From assembly GCA_023614405.1 (NCBI GenBank), contig CM042690.1, positions 525,466,293 to 525,530,292 on the forward strand: 64,000 nt of DNA. Direction: 5' to 3'. Source of the DNA: Avena insularis. Taxonomy: Eukaryota > Streptophyta > Magnoliopsida > Poales > Poaceae. Made by a program: the position numbers and the translations under genes. A model generated the notes under the pieces. The model was not told where the DNA came from. It made no database searches and saw nothing but the letters and a program-made list of their open reading frames with translations. This document shows, piece by piece, positions 36,908-49,084 of this stretch; positions within the stretch are counted from its first letter, which is position 1; each line of letters opens with the position of its first letter.

Positions 36908-37172
36908 CCTCCGAGCTGCTCGGCTCGTCAGCGGCGTAGGCGGGCTAGAGCCTCGCAACGGCGGCTACGACATGCGCCATTGGAGCTCGGGATCAGCGAC
37001 TGGGCGCAGCAACTTGGCGCCGGAAGTCAAATGTTCGAAGGAATCATCCTGCCTGGAGGGTGGATTCCGACACCGTCGGTGCTAGGGGAAAGGTGGGAAT
37101 AGATTTGTGAAATTGGTCAACGCATCCAATCCACTTAGTTAGGTTGCCGTGTTGGCGCTCGTGTCACGGACA

Positions 37173-37377
37173 GATGACCGTCATGAGGGTCCCGACCGTC
37201 TACTTCACGGGGCAGTTTAACAGAATGTTTGAATTTGGCAGGGATGAGATGAGTTTGCCTCGAAATGGTCCCTCTCAGTAGTTGGCAGCCCAACATTTCG
37301 AAATGCGGAAATTTTAGGCAACTTAGGTACCGCCATGCGCTGGCCTGCGAACTTTGGTACCGTAGACGAATATGCCC
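37173..37377 (-). repeat. right terminal inverted repeat of the Mutator-like element
   Basis: Reverse complement aligns to 18891-19080. Just outside lies CAACCAATG (37378-37386), the right target duplication. Between this repeat and the minus-strand gene fragment is about 260 bp of GC-rich sequence. Confidence 0.65.
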
Positions 37378-40300
37378 CAACCAATGGCATTACATGTGTG
37401 TTATTGTCATAAACCACATATGGATCAACCAATGTCACTGCATGTGTGTTCATGTCACAAACCACACATGGATCCACCAATGTCATTGCATGTGTGTTCT
37501 TTCCATGAACCACATATGGATCCACCAATGTCATTCCATGTGTGTTCTTTCCACAAACCACATATGGATCCACCAATGTCATTGCATGTGTGTTCTTTTC
37601 CACAAAGAACATATGGATCCACTAGAGTCATTGCATGTGTGGTTTTTCCACAAACCACACATATATCCACTAGAATCATTGCATGTGTGTTCTTTCCACA
37701 AACCACATATGGATCCACCAGAGTCATTGCATGTGTGTTCTTTTAACAAACCATATATGGATAAACCAATGGCATTGCATGTGTGTTCTTTTCACAACCC
37801 ACATATGGATCAACCAATGTCATTGCGTGTGTGTTCTATTCACAAACCACATATGTACCCACTAGAGTAATTGCATGTGTGTTCTTTTCCATAAACCACA
37901 TATGGATCCACTAGAGTCATTGCATGTGTGTTCTTTCCACAAACTACATATGGATCTACCAAAGTCATTGCATGTGTGTTATTTTCCACAAACCACATGG
38001 ATCAACCAATGGCATTGCATGTGTGTTCTTTCCACAAACCACATATGGATCCACCAATGGCATTTCATGTGTGTTCTTTCCACAACCCACATATGGATCA
38101 ACCAATGTCATTGCATGTCTGTTCTTTCCATGAACCACATGGATCAACCAGAGTCATTGCATGTGTGTTCTTTCCACAAACCACACATGGATCCACCAGA
38201 GTAATTGCATGTGTGTTCATGTCACAAACCACACATGGATTCACCAATGTCATTGCATGTGTGTTCTTTCCATGAACCACATATGGATCCACCAATGTCA
38301 TTGCATGTGTGTTCTTTCCAACAACCACATAAGGATCCACCAGAATCACTGCTTGTGTGTTCTTTTCACAAACCACATATGGATCCACTAGAGTCATTGC
38401 ATGTGTGTTCTTTCCACAAACCACATATAGATCCACCAGAGTTATTGCATGTGTGTTCTTTCCACAAACCAAATATGGATCCACCAATGTCATTTCATGT
38501 GTGTTCTTTTCACAAACCATGGATCCACCAGAGTCATTGCATGTGTGTCCTTTTGACAAACCACACATGGATCCACCAGAGTCATTGCATGTGTGTTACT
38601 GTCACAAACCTCATATGGATCAACCAATGTCATTATATGTGTGTTCTTTTGACAAACAACATGGATCAACCAATGGCATTGCATGTGTGTTCTTTCCACA
38701 AACCACATGGATCAACAAATGTCATTACATGCGTGTTCTTCCCACAAACCACATGGATCAACCAGAGTCATAGCACGTGTGTTCTTGTCACAAACCACAC
38801 ATGGATCCACCAGAGTAATTGCATGTGTTTTCATGTCACAAACCACATATCGATCCACCAATGTCATTGCATGTGTGTTCATGTCACAAACCACACATGG
38901 ATCCACCAATGTCATTGCATCTGTGTTCTTTCCATGAACCACATATGGATCAACCAGAGTCATTGCATGTGTGTTCTTTCCACAAACCACACGTGGATCC
39001 ACCAGAGTAATTGCATGTTTGTTCATGTCACAAACCACACATGGATCCACCAGAGTCATTGCATGTGTGTTCTTTTCACAAACCACATATGGATCCACTA
39101 GAGTCATTGCATGTGTGTTCTTTCCACAAACCACATATGGATCCACCAGAGTCATTGCATGTGTGTTCTTTCCACAAACCAAATATGGATGTACCAATGT
39201 CATTGCATGTGTGTTGTTTTCACAAACCACATATGGATCCACCAATGTCATTGCATGTGTGTTCTTTCCACAAACCACATATGGATCCACCAATGTCATT
39301 GCATGTGTGTTCTTTTCCACAAACCACATATGGATCCACTAGAGTCATTGCATGTGTGGTCTTTCCACAAACCACACATGGATCCCCTAGAGTCATTGCA
39401 TGTGTGTTATTTTCACAAACAACATATGGATCCACCAGAGTCATTGCATGTGTGTTCTTTTCACAAACCATATATGGATCAACCAATGGCATTACATGTG
39501 TGTTCCTTTCACAACCCACATATGGATCAACCAATGTCATTGAATGTGTGTTCCTTCCACAAACCACATATGTACCCACTAGAGTAATTGCATGTGTGTT
39601 CTTTTCCACAAACCACATATGAATTCACTAGAGTGATTGCATGTGTGTTGTTTCCACAAAGTACATATGGATCCACCAAAGTCATTGCATGTGTGTTATT
39701 TTCACAAACCACATGGATCAACCAATGACATTGCATGTGTGTTCTTTCCACAATCCACATATGGATCCACCAATGGCATTGCATCTGTGTTCTTTCCACA
39801 ACCCACATATGGATCAACCAATGTCATTGCATGTCTGTTCTTTCCATGAACCACATGGATCAACCAGAGTCATTGCATGTGTGTTCTTTCCACAAACCAC
39901 ACATGGATCCACCAGAGTAATTGCATGTGTGTTCATGTCACAAACCACACATGGATCCACCAATGTCTTTGCATATGTGTTCTTTCCATGAACCACATAT
40001 GGATCCACCAATGTCATTGCATGTGTGTTCTTTCCACAAAACACACCAGGATCCACCAGAGTCATTGCATGTGTGTTCTTTTCACAAACCACATGTGGAT
40101 CCACTAAAGTCACTGCATGTGTGTTCTTTCCACAAACCACATATGGATCAACCAGAGTCATTGCATGTGTGTTCTTTCCACAAACCGAATATGGATCCAC
40201 CAATGTCATTGCATGTGTGTTTTTTCAAAAACCACATATGGATCCACCAGAGTCATTGCATTTGTGTTACTATCACAAACCACATATGGATCAACCAATG

Positions 40301-43300
40301 TCATTACATGTGTGTTATTTTGACAAACAACATGGATCGACCAATGGCATTGCATGTGTGTTCTTTCCACAAACCACATGGATCAACAAATGTCATTACA
40401 TGTATGTTCTTTCCATAAACCACATGGATCAACCAGAGTCATTGCACGTGTTTTCTTGTCACAGACCACACATGGATCCACTAGAGTAATTGCATGTGTG
40501 TTCATGTCACAAACCACATATGAATCCACCAATGTCATTGCATGTGTGTTCATGTCACAAACCACACATGGGTCCACCAATGTCATTGGATGTGTGTTGT
40601 TTCCATGAACCACATTTGATCAACCAGGGTCATTGCATGTGTGTTCTTTCCAAAAACCACACGTGGATCCACAAGAGTAATTGCATGTGTGTTCATGTCA
40701 AAAACCACACATGGATCCACCAATGTCATTGCATGTGTGTTCTTTTCCACAAACCACATATGGATCCACCAATGTCATTGCATGTGTGTTCATGTAAAAA
40801 ACCACACATGGATCCACCAATGTCATTGCATGTGTGTTCTTTTCCACAAACCACATATGGATCCACCAATGTCATTGCATGTGTGTTCTTTCCAAAAACC
40901 ACACGTGGATCCACAAGAGTAATTGCATGTGTGTTCATGTCAAAAACCACACATGGATCCACCAATGTCATTGCATGTGTGTTCTTTTCCACAAACCACA
41001 TATGGATCCACCAATGTCATTGCATGTGTGTTCTTTCCACAAACCACATATGGATCCACCAGAGTCATTGCATGTGTGTTCTTTTCCACAAACCACATAT
41101 GGATCCACTAGAGTCATTGCATGTGTGTTCTTTTCACAAACTACAAATGGATCAACTAGAGTCATTGCATGTGTGTTCTTTCCACAAACCACATATGTAC
41201 CCACTAGAGTAATTACATGTGTGTTCTTTTCCACAAACCACTTATGGATCCACTACAGTCATTGCATGTGTGTTCTTTCCACAAACCACATATGGATCCA
41301 CTAGATTAATTTCATGTGTGTTCCCTTCACAAACCACATATGGATCAACCAATGTCATTGCATGTGTGTTATTTTCACAAACCACATATGGATCAACAAC
41401 TGTCATTTCATGTGTGTTCTATTCACAAACCACATATGGATCCACCAATGTCATTGCATGTGTGTTGTTTCCATGAACCACATATGGATCAACCAATGTC
41501 ATTGCATGTCTGTTCTTTCCATGAACCACATGGATCAACCAGAGTAATTGCATGTGTGTTCTTTCCACAAACCACACATGGATCCACCAGAGTAATTGCA
41601 TGTGTGTTCATGTCACAAACCACACATGGGTCCACCAATGTCATTGGATGTGTGTTCTTTCCATGAACCACATTTGGATCAACCAGGGTCATTGCATGTG
41701 TGTTTTTTCCAAAAACCACACGTGGATCCACAAGAGTAATTGCATGTGTGTTCATGTCAAAAACCACACATGGATCCACCAATGTCATTGCATGTGTGTT
41801 CTTTTCCACAAACCACATATGGATCCACCAATGTCATTGCATGTGTGTTCTTTCCAAAAACCACTTATGGATCCACTAGAGTCATTGCATGTGTGTTCTT
41901 TCCACAAACAACATATGGATCCACTAGATTAATTTCATGTGTGTTCCCTTCACAAACCACATATGGATCAACCAATGTCATTGCATGTGTGTTATTTTCA
42001 CAAACCACATATGGATCAACAAATGTCATTTCATGTGTGTTCTATTCACAAACCACATATGGATCCACCAATGTCATTGCATGTGTGTTCTTTCCATGAA
42101 CCACATATGGATCCACCAATGTCATTGCATGTGTGTTCTTTCTGCAAACCACATATCGATCCACCAGAGTCATTGCAAGTGTGTTCTTTTCACAAATCAC
42201 ATATGGATCCACTAGAGGAATTGCATATGTGTTCTTTCCACAAACCACATATGGATCCACTAGAGTCACTGCATGTGTGTTCTTTTCACAAACCATATAT
42301 GGATCAACCAATGTCATTGCATGTGTGTTCTTTTCACAAACCACATATGGATCCACTAGAGTCATTGGATGTGTGTTCTTTCCACAAACCACATATGGAT
42401 CCACCAGAGTCGTTGCATGTGTGTTCTTTTCACAAACCATATATGGATCAAACAATGGCATTGCATGTGTGTTCTTTTCACAACCCACATATGGATCAAC
42501 CAATGTCATTGCATGTGTGTTCTTTCCACAAACCACATATGTACCCACTAGAGTAATTGCATGTGTGTTCTTTTCCACAAACCACATATGGATACACTAG
42601 AGTCATTGCATGTGTGTTCTTTCCACAAACTACATATGGATCTACCAGAGTCATTGCATGTGTGTTATTTTCCACAAACCACATGGATCAACCCATGGCA
42701 TTGCATGTGTGTTCTTTCCACATACCACATATGGATCCAATAATGGCATTGCATGTGTGTTCTTTCCACAACCCACATATGGATCAACCAATGTCATTGC
42801 ATGTATATTCATTCCATGAACCACATCGATCAACCAGATTCACTACATGTGTGTTCTTTTCACAAACCACACATGGATCCACCAGAGTAATTGCATGTGT
42901 GTTCATGTCACAAACCACACATGGATCCACCGATGTCATTGCATGTGTTTTCTTTCCATGAACCACATATGGATCCACCAATGTCATTGCATGTGTGTTC
43001 TTTCCACCAACCACATAAGGATCCACCAGAGTCACTGCATGTGTTTTTTTTTTCAGAAACCACATATGGATCCACCAGAGTAATTGCATCTGTGTTCTTT
43101 CCACAAACCACATATAGATCCACCAGAGTCATTGCATGTGTGTTCTTTCCACAAACAAAATATGGATCCACCAATGTCATTGCATGTGTGTTCTTTTCAC
43201 AAACCATGGATCCACCAGAGTCATTGCATGTGTGTTCTTTTGACAAACCACACATGGATCCACCAGAGTCATTGCATGTGTGTTACTGTCACAAACCTCA

Positions 43301-45285
43301 TATGGATCAACCAATGTCACTATATGTGTGTTCTTTTGACAAACAACATGGATCAACCAATGGCATTTCATGTGTGTTCTTTCCACAAACCACATGCATC
43401 AACAAATGTCATTACATGTGTGTTCTTTCCACAAACCACATGGATTAACAAGAGTCATAGCACGTGTGTTCTTGTCACAAACCACACATGGATCCACCAG
43501 AGTAATTGCATGTGTTTTCATGTCACAAACCACATATCGATCCACCAATTTCATTGCATGTGTGTTCATGTCACAAACCACACATGGATCCACCAATGTC
43601 ATTGCATGTGTGTTCTTTCCATGAACCACATATGGATCAACCAGAGTCATTGCATGTCTGTTCTTTCCACAAACCACACGTGGATCCACCAGAGTAATTG
43701 CATGTGTGTTCACGTCACAAACCACACATGGATCCACCAGAGTCATTGCATGTGTGTTCTTTTCACAAACCACATATGGATCCACTAGAGTCATTGCATG
43801 TGTGTTCTTTCCACAAACCACATATGGATCCACCAGAGTCATTGCATGTGTGTTCTTTCCACAAACCAAATATGGATCTAACAATGTCATTGCATGTGTG
43901 TTCTTTTCACAAACCACATATGGATCGACCAATGTCATTGCATGTGTGTTCTTTCCACAAACCACATATGGATCCACCAATGTTATTGCATGTGTGTTCT
44001 TTTCCACAAACCACATATGGATCCACGAGAGTCATTGCATGTGTGGTCTTTCCACAAACCACACATGGATCCACAAGAGTCATTGCATGTGTGTTATTTT
44101 CACAAACAACATATGGATCCACAAGAGTCATTGCATGTGTGTTCTTTTCACAAACCATATATGGATCAACCCATGGCATTGCATGTGTGTTCTTTTCACA
44201 ACCCACATATGGATCAACCAATGTCGTTACATGTCTGTTCTTTCCACATACCACATATGTACCCACTAGAGTAATTGCATGTGTGTTCTTTTCCACAAAC
44301 CACATATGAATCCACTAGAGTCATTGCATGTGTGTTCTTTCCACAAACTACATATGGATCCACCAGAGTCATTACATGTGTGTTATTTTCACAAACCACA
44401 TGGATCAACCAATGGCATTGCATGTGTGTTCTTTCCACAAACCACATATGGATCCACCAATGGCGTTGCATCTGTGTTCTTTCCACAACCCACATATGGA
44501 TCAACCAATGTCATTGCATGTCTGTTCTTTCCATGAACCACATGGATCAACCAGAGTCATTGCATGTGTGTTCTTTCCACAAACTACACATGGATCCACC
44601 ATAGTAATTGCATGTGTGTTCATGTCACAAACCACACATGGATCCACCAATGTCATTGCATATGTGTTCTTTCGATCCACCAGAGTCATTGCATGTGTGT
44701 TCTTTTCACAAACCAGATATGGATCCACTAGAGTCACTGGTTGTGTGTTCTTTCCACAAACCACATATGGATCGACCAGAGTCATTGCATGCGTGTTCTT
44801 TCCACAAACCAAATATGGATCCAACAATGTCATTGCATGTGTGTTCTTTTCACAAACCACATATGGATCCACCAGAGTCATTGCATGTGTGCTCTTTTGA
44901 CAAACCACACAGGGATCCACCAGAGTCATTGCATGTGTGTTACTGTCACAAACCACATATGGATCAACCAATGTCATTACATGTGTGTTATTTTGACAAA
45001 CAACATGGATCAACCAATGGCATTTCATGTGTGTTCTTTCCACAAACCACATGGATCAACAAATGTCATTACATGTATGTTCTTTCCATAAACCACATGG
45101 ATCAACCAGAGTCATTGCACGTGTTTTCTTGTCACAAACCACACATGGATCCACCCGAGTAATTGCATGTGTGTTCATGTCACAAACCACATATGGATCC
45201 ACCAATGTCATTGCATGTGTGTTCATGTCACAAACCACACATGGGTCCACCAATGTCATTGGATGTGTGTTCTTTCCATGAACCA
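37378..45285 (+). repeat. 48-bp tandem repeat array, outer family, segment 3
   Basis: About 165 units in the same orientation, resuming the exact unit order interrupted at 18890. Block 37870-40610 recurs at about 42560-45285 with an offset of 4686-4687 bp, falling to 4673 bp near its end. Two 240-bp-spaced copies with CCAAAAACCACACGTGG begin at about 40650 and 40890, and a third lies near 41707. Near 41300-41480 and 41925-42100 another block repeats at 623 bp. Confidence 0.96.
45281..45285. repeat. target-site duplication of the Athila-lineage element, left copy (AACCA)
   Basis: AACCA stands before the 5' LTR and again at 52533-52537, where its first A overlaps the terminal CA of the 3' LTR. 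Joining the flanks restores CATGAACCACATTTGGATC, a normal unit also seen at about 41669. Confidence 0.7.
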
Positions 45286-46724
45286 GTTATACATTGGAAA
45301 TGTATCTATAATTTTTGATGCTCCATGCTTGGTTTTATCCACTTTCTTGTGTGTTGTCCACACTTTGGAGTACTTTTCATATGATTTCTTGGACTAACCT
45401 ATTAACAAGAGCCACAGTGCCAGCTGCCTATTTTCTGCTGTTTTTGGTTCCAGGAAAGTCAGAAAATGAATATTCCTGGAATTGGACGGGACAAAAGCCA
45501 AAGTGCCTATTTTTCTAGAAGACTCTAGGAGACAGAATACGAGACGGAGGAGGGACAGGGGCTGCCCACATCACCCCCAGGCGCAGGCTGGGCCTGGCCA
45601 CGCCAGGGCATGGTGTGGTGGCCTCAGGCACCCCCTCGGTCTCCCTCTTCACCTATAAGAAGCCTTCTGACCTAAAAAACTTCGGGGGGGTCGACGTTTT
45701 TCCAGAAAAAGTTCCACAGCGCCGCCACCACCGAAGGGGAGATTCCGGGGATAGAAAGTCTCTGTTCCGGCACCCTGCCGGGACGGGGAAGTGCCCCCGC
45801 AGCCATCTCCATCGATCTCCACCATCATCTCCATCGACCATCCATGTTTCCCCCATCTATGAGTGAGTAATCCCCCGCTGTAGGCTATGGGGATGGTAGG
45901 GATTGGATGAGATCGTTCATGTAATGGCATCAGATTGTTAGGGCATGGTGCCTAGTATCTTTTATTAGTGCTTTATGACTTTGTTGCAACTTGTTGTGCT
46001 TAATGCTTGTCACTAGGGCCCGAGTGCCATGATTTCAGATTTGAACATGTTATTGATTCATTATGATAGTATTGTTTCTGGGCTTATCTGCAAGTTGTAT
46101 ACACAGGTTGTTGTCCGGAACCTATGGCCCCGAAGTGACAGAAATTGGGATAACCGGAAGGGAATGGCTTTGATGTGAGGATCACATGTGTTCATGGAGT
46201 GTTAATGCTTTGCTCCGGTGCTCTATTAAAAGGAGCACCTTAATTGTTAGTAGTTCCCTAGAGGCCCCGCTACAAACGGGCTGGCAGGACAAAAGATGTT
46301 GTGCAAGTTCTCATTGCGAGCACGTATGACTATATATGGAACACATGCCTAGGATTGTCTAGTACTTGGATGCTTTATCTTATTTATCTGCAATTGCCCT
46401 ATGTTCTGATTGCTATGTGGATTGTCTTGTCCATGCAACGCCCGTCCATCCATCCCTATGCCTACCGCACTCGAATTGCACTGTTTACTGCTATTGTTAC
46501 TACTGTCTTTGCTTTACTACTACTGTTACTTTACTATTCCTACTTCAAAACTATTGCTACTGATAAACTGCTGTGAGCAAGATTGTTTCCAGGTGCAGCT
46601 GAATTTACAACTCAGTTATGAAGGCTTATAAATATTCTTTGGATCCCCTTGTGTCGAATCAATAAATTGGGTTTCACTTCCCTCGAAAATACTGCGATAC
46701 ACCCCCTATACTTGTGGGTCATCA
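45286..46724 (+). repeat. 5' LTR of the Athila-lineage element
   Basis: 1439 bp, colinear with 51127-52533. It ends CTTGTGGGTCATCA. A TATA-like CTATAAGA sits at 45653-45660, weaker than the 3' LTR copy. Confidence 0.9.
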
Positions 46725-46735
46725 AGACTATTTTC

Positions 46736-46753
46736 TAGCGCCGTTGCTGGGGA
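46736..46753 (+). other. primer-binding site, tRNA-Asp type (degenerate)
   Basis: TAGCGCCGTTGCTGGGGA differs at two positions from TGGCGCCGTTGCCGGGGA, the Athila-lineage primer site complementary to tRNA-Asp. The 11-bp gap from the LTR is also typical of that lineage. Confidence 0.75.
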
Positions 46754-46867
46754 GCATAGCTTTATTTATCAAGTCCACTTGGATTCACTATTGTTCAAGC
46801 TAAGTTTATTTTCTCCTTGTTTGCTTGTTTCTTTATCAAAAATACAAAAAAGTAGTTCCTACTCTAG

Positions 46868-47935
46868 TTGTTATTTTCGTTGGTCTGTTATTGTCTTGCC
46901 TTATCATGCTTGTTGTCAATGGTTGGTTTCTTTGAAACTAAAGCTTATTGGCAATGTGGGTTCATGGAAGATCAAAAATATTATTATAAGGAACACCACT
47001 TGTCACAAAAAGGGAAACACTTATGGGAACAAATTAATAGATTGTATACCATTGCTAGAAACGTGTGCTCTACTTATAATGTTACTTATTGCCTTGATAA
47101 ATCTCATTGCAGAAAGAGGTATAAACACCTCCCTTTTCAATGTGAGTATAATGATAATGATACCATATCTTCCTATGCTAAAGGAATTTATGACTTTTAT
47201 GATGCGGAACAAATTGAAGAATTTATTGCTTGGAAGGGTGCTTTTGAGCTTGCTAGTTTGCTTGAAAGTATTGATGATTCACCTTACAAAGAGGTTTATG
47301 GTATACTTAAATTTTGCTTTGATAATTACAGGGATGAAAATGGCTACATTCTTGAATATTTTAATAAATGCTTTCCACAAATGGAAGAGACTAATGCCTT
47401 GCAGGATCCTATGGAAGAAGAAATTGATGAACCTGAAATCTCATTAGATGAAAAAGAGGAGGAGAGTGATGAAGAAAAGGAGGAAGAATGGATTAGCTAC
47501 CCATGCCTACCTTCTAATGAGAGTAACTCTTTATCCCTTACATTATTTGATTGTCCTCCATGCTTACTAAAGGAGGATGAATGTTATTTTCCCGATGTTT
47601 CTTTTGATAGTGTTTATAATAAAGCTCTAGTGCTTATAGATCATGAAAAGCATGCTTTATGTGATAGTTATATTGTTGAGTTTCTTCATGAGGCTACTGA
47701 AAATTATTATGAGAGAGGAAAATATGGTTGTGGAAGTTTTCATGGTATTGAAACACCTCTCTATGTGTTGAAAGTTTTGAAGTTACTCTTGTTTTATCTT
47801 CCTATGCGTGTCACTTTGTTCTTTGTGAATTTATTTGCATGCACGATTCCTATGCATAGGAAGTGGGTTAGACTTAAATGTGTTTTGAATTTGCTTCTTG
47901 ATGCTCTCTTTTACTTAAACTCATATTTCTTATGA
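46868..47935 (+). CDS. unassigned ORF in the gag position of the Athila-lineage element
   Basis: An open frame of 355 codons ends in TGA just before the protease remnant, where gag would lie. The true start may be the internal ATG at 46919 (MVGFFETKAYWQCGF). The product is Tyr/Cys-rich in its first half, has an acidic stretch near residues 185-215 (EEEIDEPEISLDEKEEESDE) and a hydrophobic C-terminus (about 290-355). I see no capsid motif or zinc knuckle. It is uninterrupted while the downstream protease is frameshifted, so it may have been kept open by selection in the source element. Function unknown. Confidence 0.55.
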   Translation: MLFSLVCYCLALSCLLSMVGFFETKAYWQCGFMEDQKYYYKEHHLSQKGKHLWEQINRLYTIARNVCSTYNVTYCLDKSHCRKRYKHLPFQCEYNDNDTISSYAKGIYDFYDAEQIEEFIAWKGAFELASLLESIDDSPYKEVYGILKFCFDNYRDENGYILEYFNKCFPQMEETNALQDPMEEEIDEPEISLDEKEEESDEEKEEEWISYPCLPSNESNSLSLTLFDCPPCLLKEDECYFPDVSFDSVYNKALVLIDHEKHALCDSYIVEFLHEATENYYERGKYGCGSFHGIETPLYVLKVLKLLLFYLPMRVTLFFVNLFACTIPMHRKWVRLKCVLNLLLDALFYLNSYFL

Positions 47936-47960
47936 GAGCATCCTCTCAAACTTTTATGCC

Positions 47961-48110
47961 TGAAGATGACAATATGTCTATTATTCTTGGGAGACCTTTT
48001 CTTAAATACTGCAGGAGCTGTTATTAATTATAATCAAGGGAAGGTGACCTTCAATGTTAATGACAAGGAACATACTATCTATTTCCCCAAAAAGATTGAA
48101 AGGACTTACG
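47961..48110 (+). pseudogene. aspartic protease C-terminal remnant, Athila lineage
   Basis: Reading across one frameshift gives ILGRPFL, then NTAGAVINYNQGKVTFNVN, then HTIYFPKK, the well-conserved end of the Athila protease. An extra A in the TTTCTTAAATACTGC stretch (48000-48012) shifts the frame and leads to a TAA. The catalytic aspartate part is absent. Confidence 0.75.
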
Positions 48111-49063
48111 GTTTTGAATTCAATTGAACATGATGAGGGCATTCAAGTTGGAGAAATATATTGTCCCATACCAAGAGAAAATTTTGAAATTATTATGATT
48201 GGGACCATTGCTATCAAGGTTGAGGTAACATAATCATTAGTGGAATACAAAGTTTTGTATCATATGAAATTGTTTTGGTAACAAGACCTGATCAACCTTG
48301 TTAACAAAGGGATTTCATTGAACAAAACAATGTTTTCACCATGATTATCTCCGCTTACTTCTATTCTATCCATTTTAGTTTTTGCTTATGCCTAACTTAA
48401 AGGCGTTAAAGAAAAGTACTTATTGGGAGATAACCCAAAAGTTTTAGATGAGTCTTGGAAGTTATTACCTAAGTAATAACCGCTCCTTATCATTTTTATT
48501 TGCTTTTTGTGCCAAGAGTAACCTCTAATGAGAGAGAAGTAATGATTGGGAAAGTTGCTGTCCCGAAACAGATTTTTGTGATTCACCGTAAAAAATCGTG
48601 AGAGAGCTCTGTATGTCAGATTGAGCTGTAATGTTTTGTGCTTCTGACCCAGGTTGTTATCTAACTTTCGTTAGTTCAACACTTTTTGATTTGAGCAACA
48701 GAACGTCTTAGAAAAAATTCGTCTTTACCTGCTGGTCTGTTTTGACAGATTTCTGCCATTTTCTGTATTTGCTTCTTGTGGGTTCCTTTTGAGTTCTTTT
48801 GGGGAATTTAGCTTTTTGAGGGAAGTGCTACAGTAGCTAGTGTTCTAATGGAAGTTTATTTGGTGTTATAACTGAACCTTAAGACCTTTTATCTTGAGTG
48901 CACTAATGTTGCTAATGAGATTGTGTGAAGTTTTGTATGAAGGAAAATTTTCAGGCGTATGGAAGGAATGAGTAATGACATGAAGGATGGACTAAATCTC
49001 AAGCTTGGGGATGCCACGCGTGTCACCCCAAGAAATATCCAAGAAGTACAAGCGTCAAAGCTT

Positions 49064-49084
49064 GGGGATGCCCAAGGCATCCCC
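49064..49084. other. perfect 9-bp hairpin in the retrotransposon interior
   Basis: GGGGATGCC, loop CAA, GGCATCCCC. It follows AAGCTT, so the same string that forms the polypurine tract at the 3' LTR is here part of a stem-loop. Confidence 0.7.

Larger units (their letters stand above)
18891..37377. mobile_element. Mutator-like (Pack-MULE-like) element with an internal minisatellite
   Basis: The 18.5-kb segment is bounded by diverged inverted repeats of about 190 bp. The outer ends read GAGAATAT on the left and GGGCATAT on the right when read inward, and GCGGTACC lies about 44 bp inside each. It is flanked by a 9-bp duplication, the length made by Mutator-type transposases. No transposase is visible. 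Contents from left to right are a GC-rich 132-bp duplication, an AT-rich block of triplicated exon-like repeats, a broken acidic-protein gene fragment, a 10.3-kb array related to the outer satellite, a GRF zinc-finger pseudogene, a second broken gene, a CACTA-type end motif and a minus-strand gene fragment. Assignment to Mutator rests on ends and duplication length only. Confidence 0.65.

Noticed and set aside
18891..37377. Active Mutator transposase gene
   Set aside because: No frame with MURA-like or zinc-knuckle motifs was found between the inverted ends; the element looks non-autonomous.
46779..47447. 222-codon ORF overlapping the unassigned retrotransposon ORF
   Set aside because: It is a shifted-frame shadow of the 355-codon frame, with a Leu/Ile-rich composition typical of out-of-frame reading.
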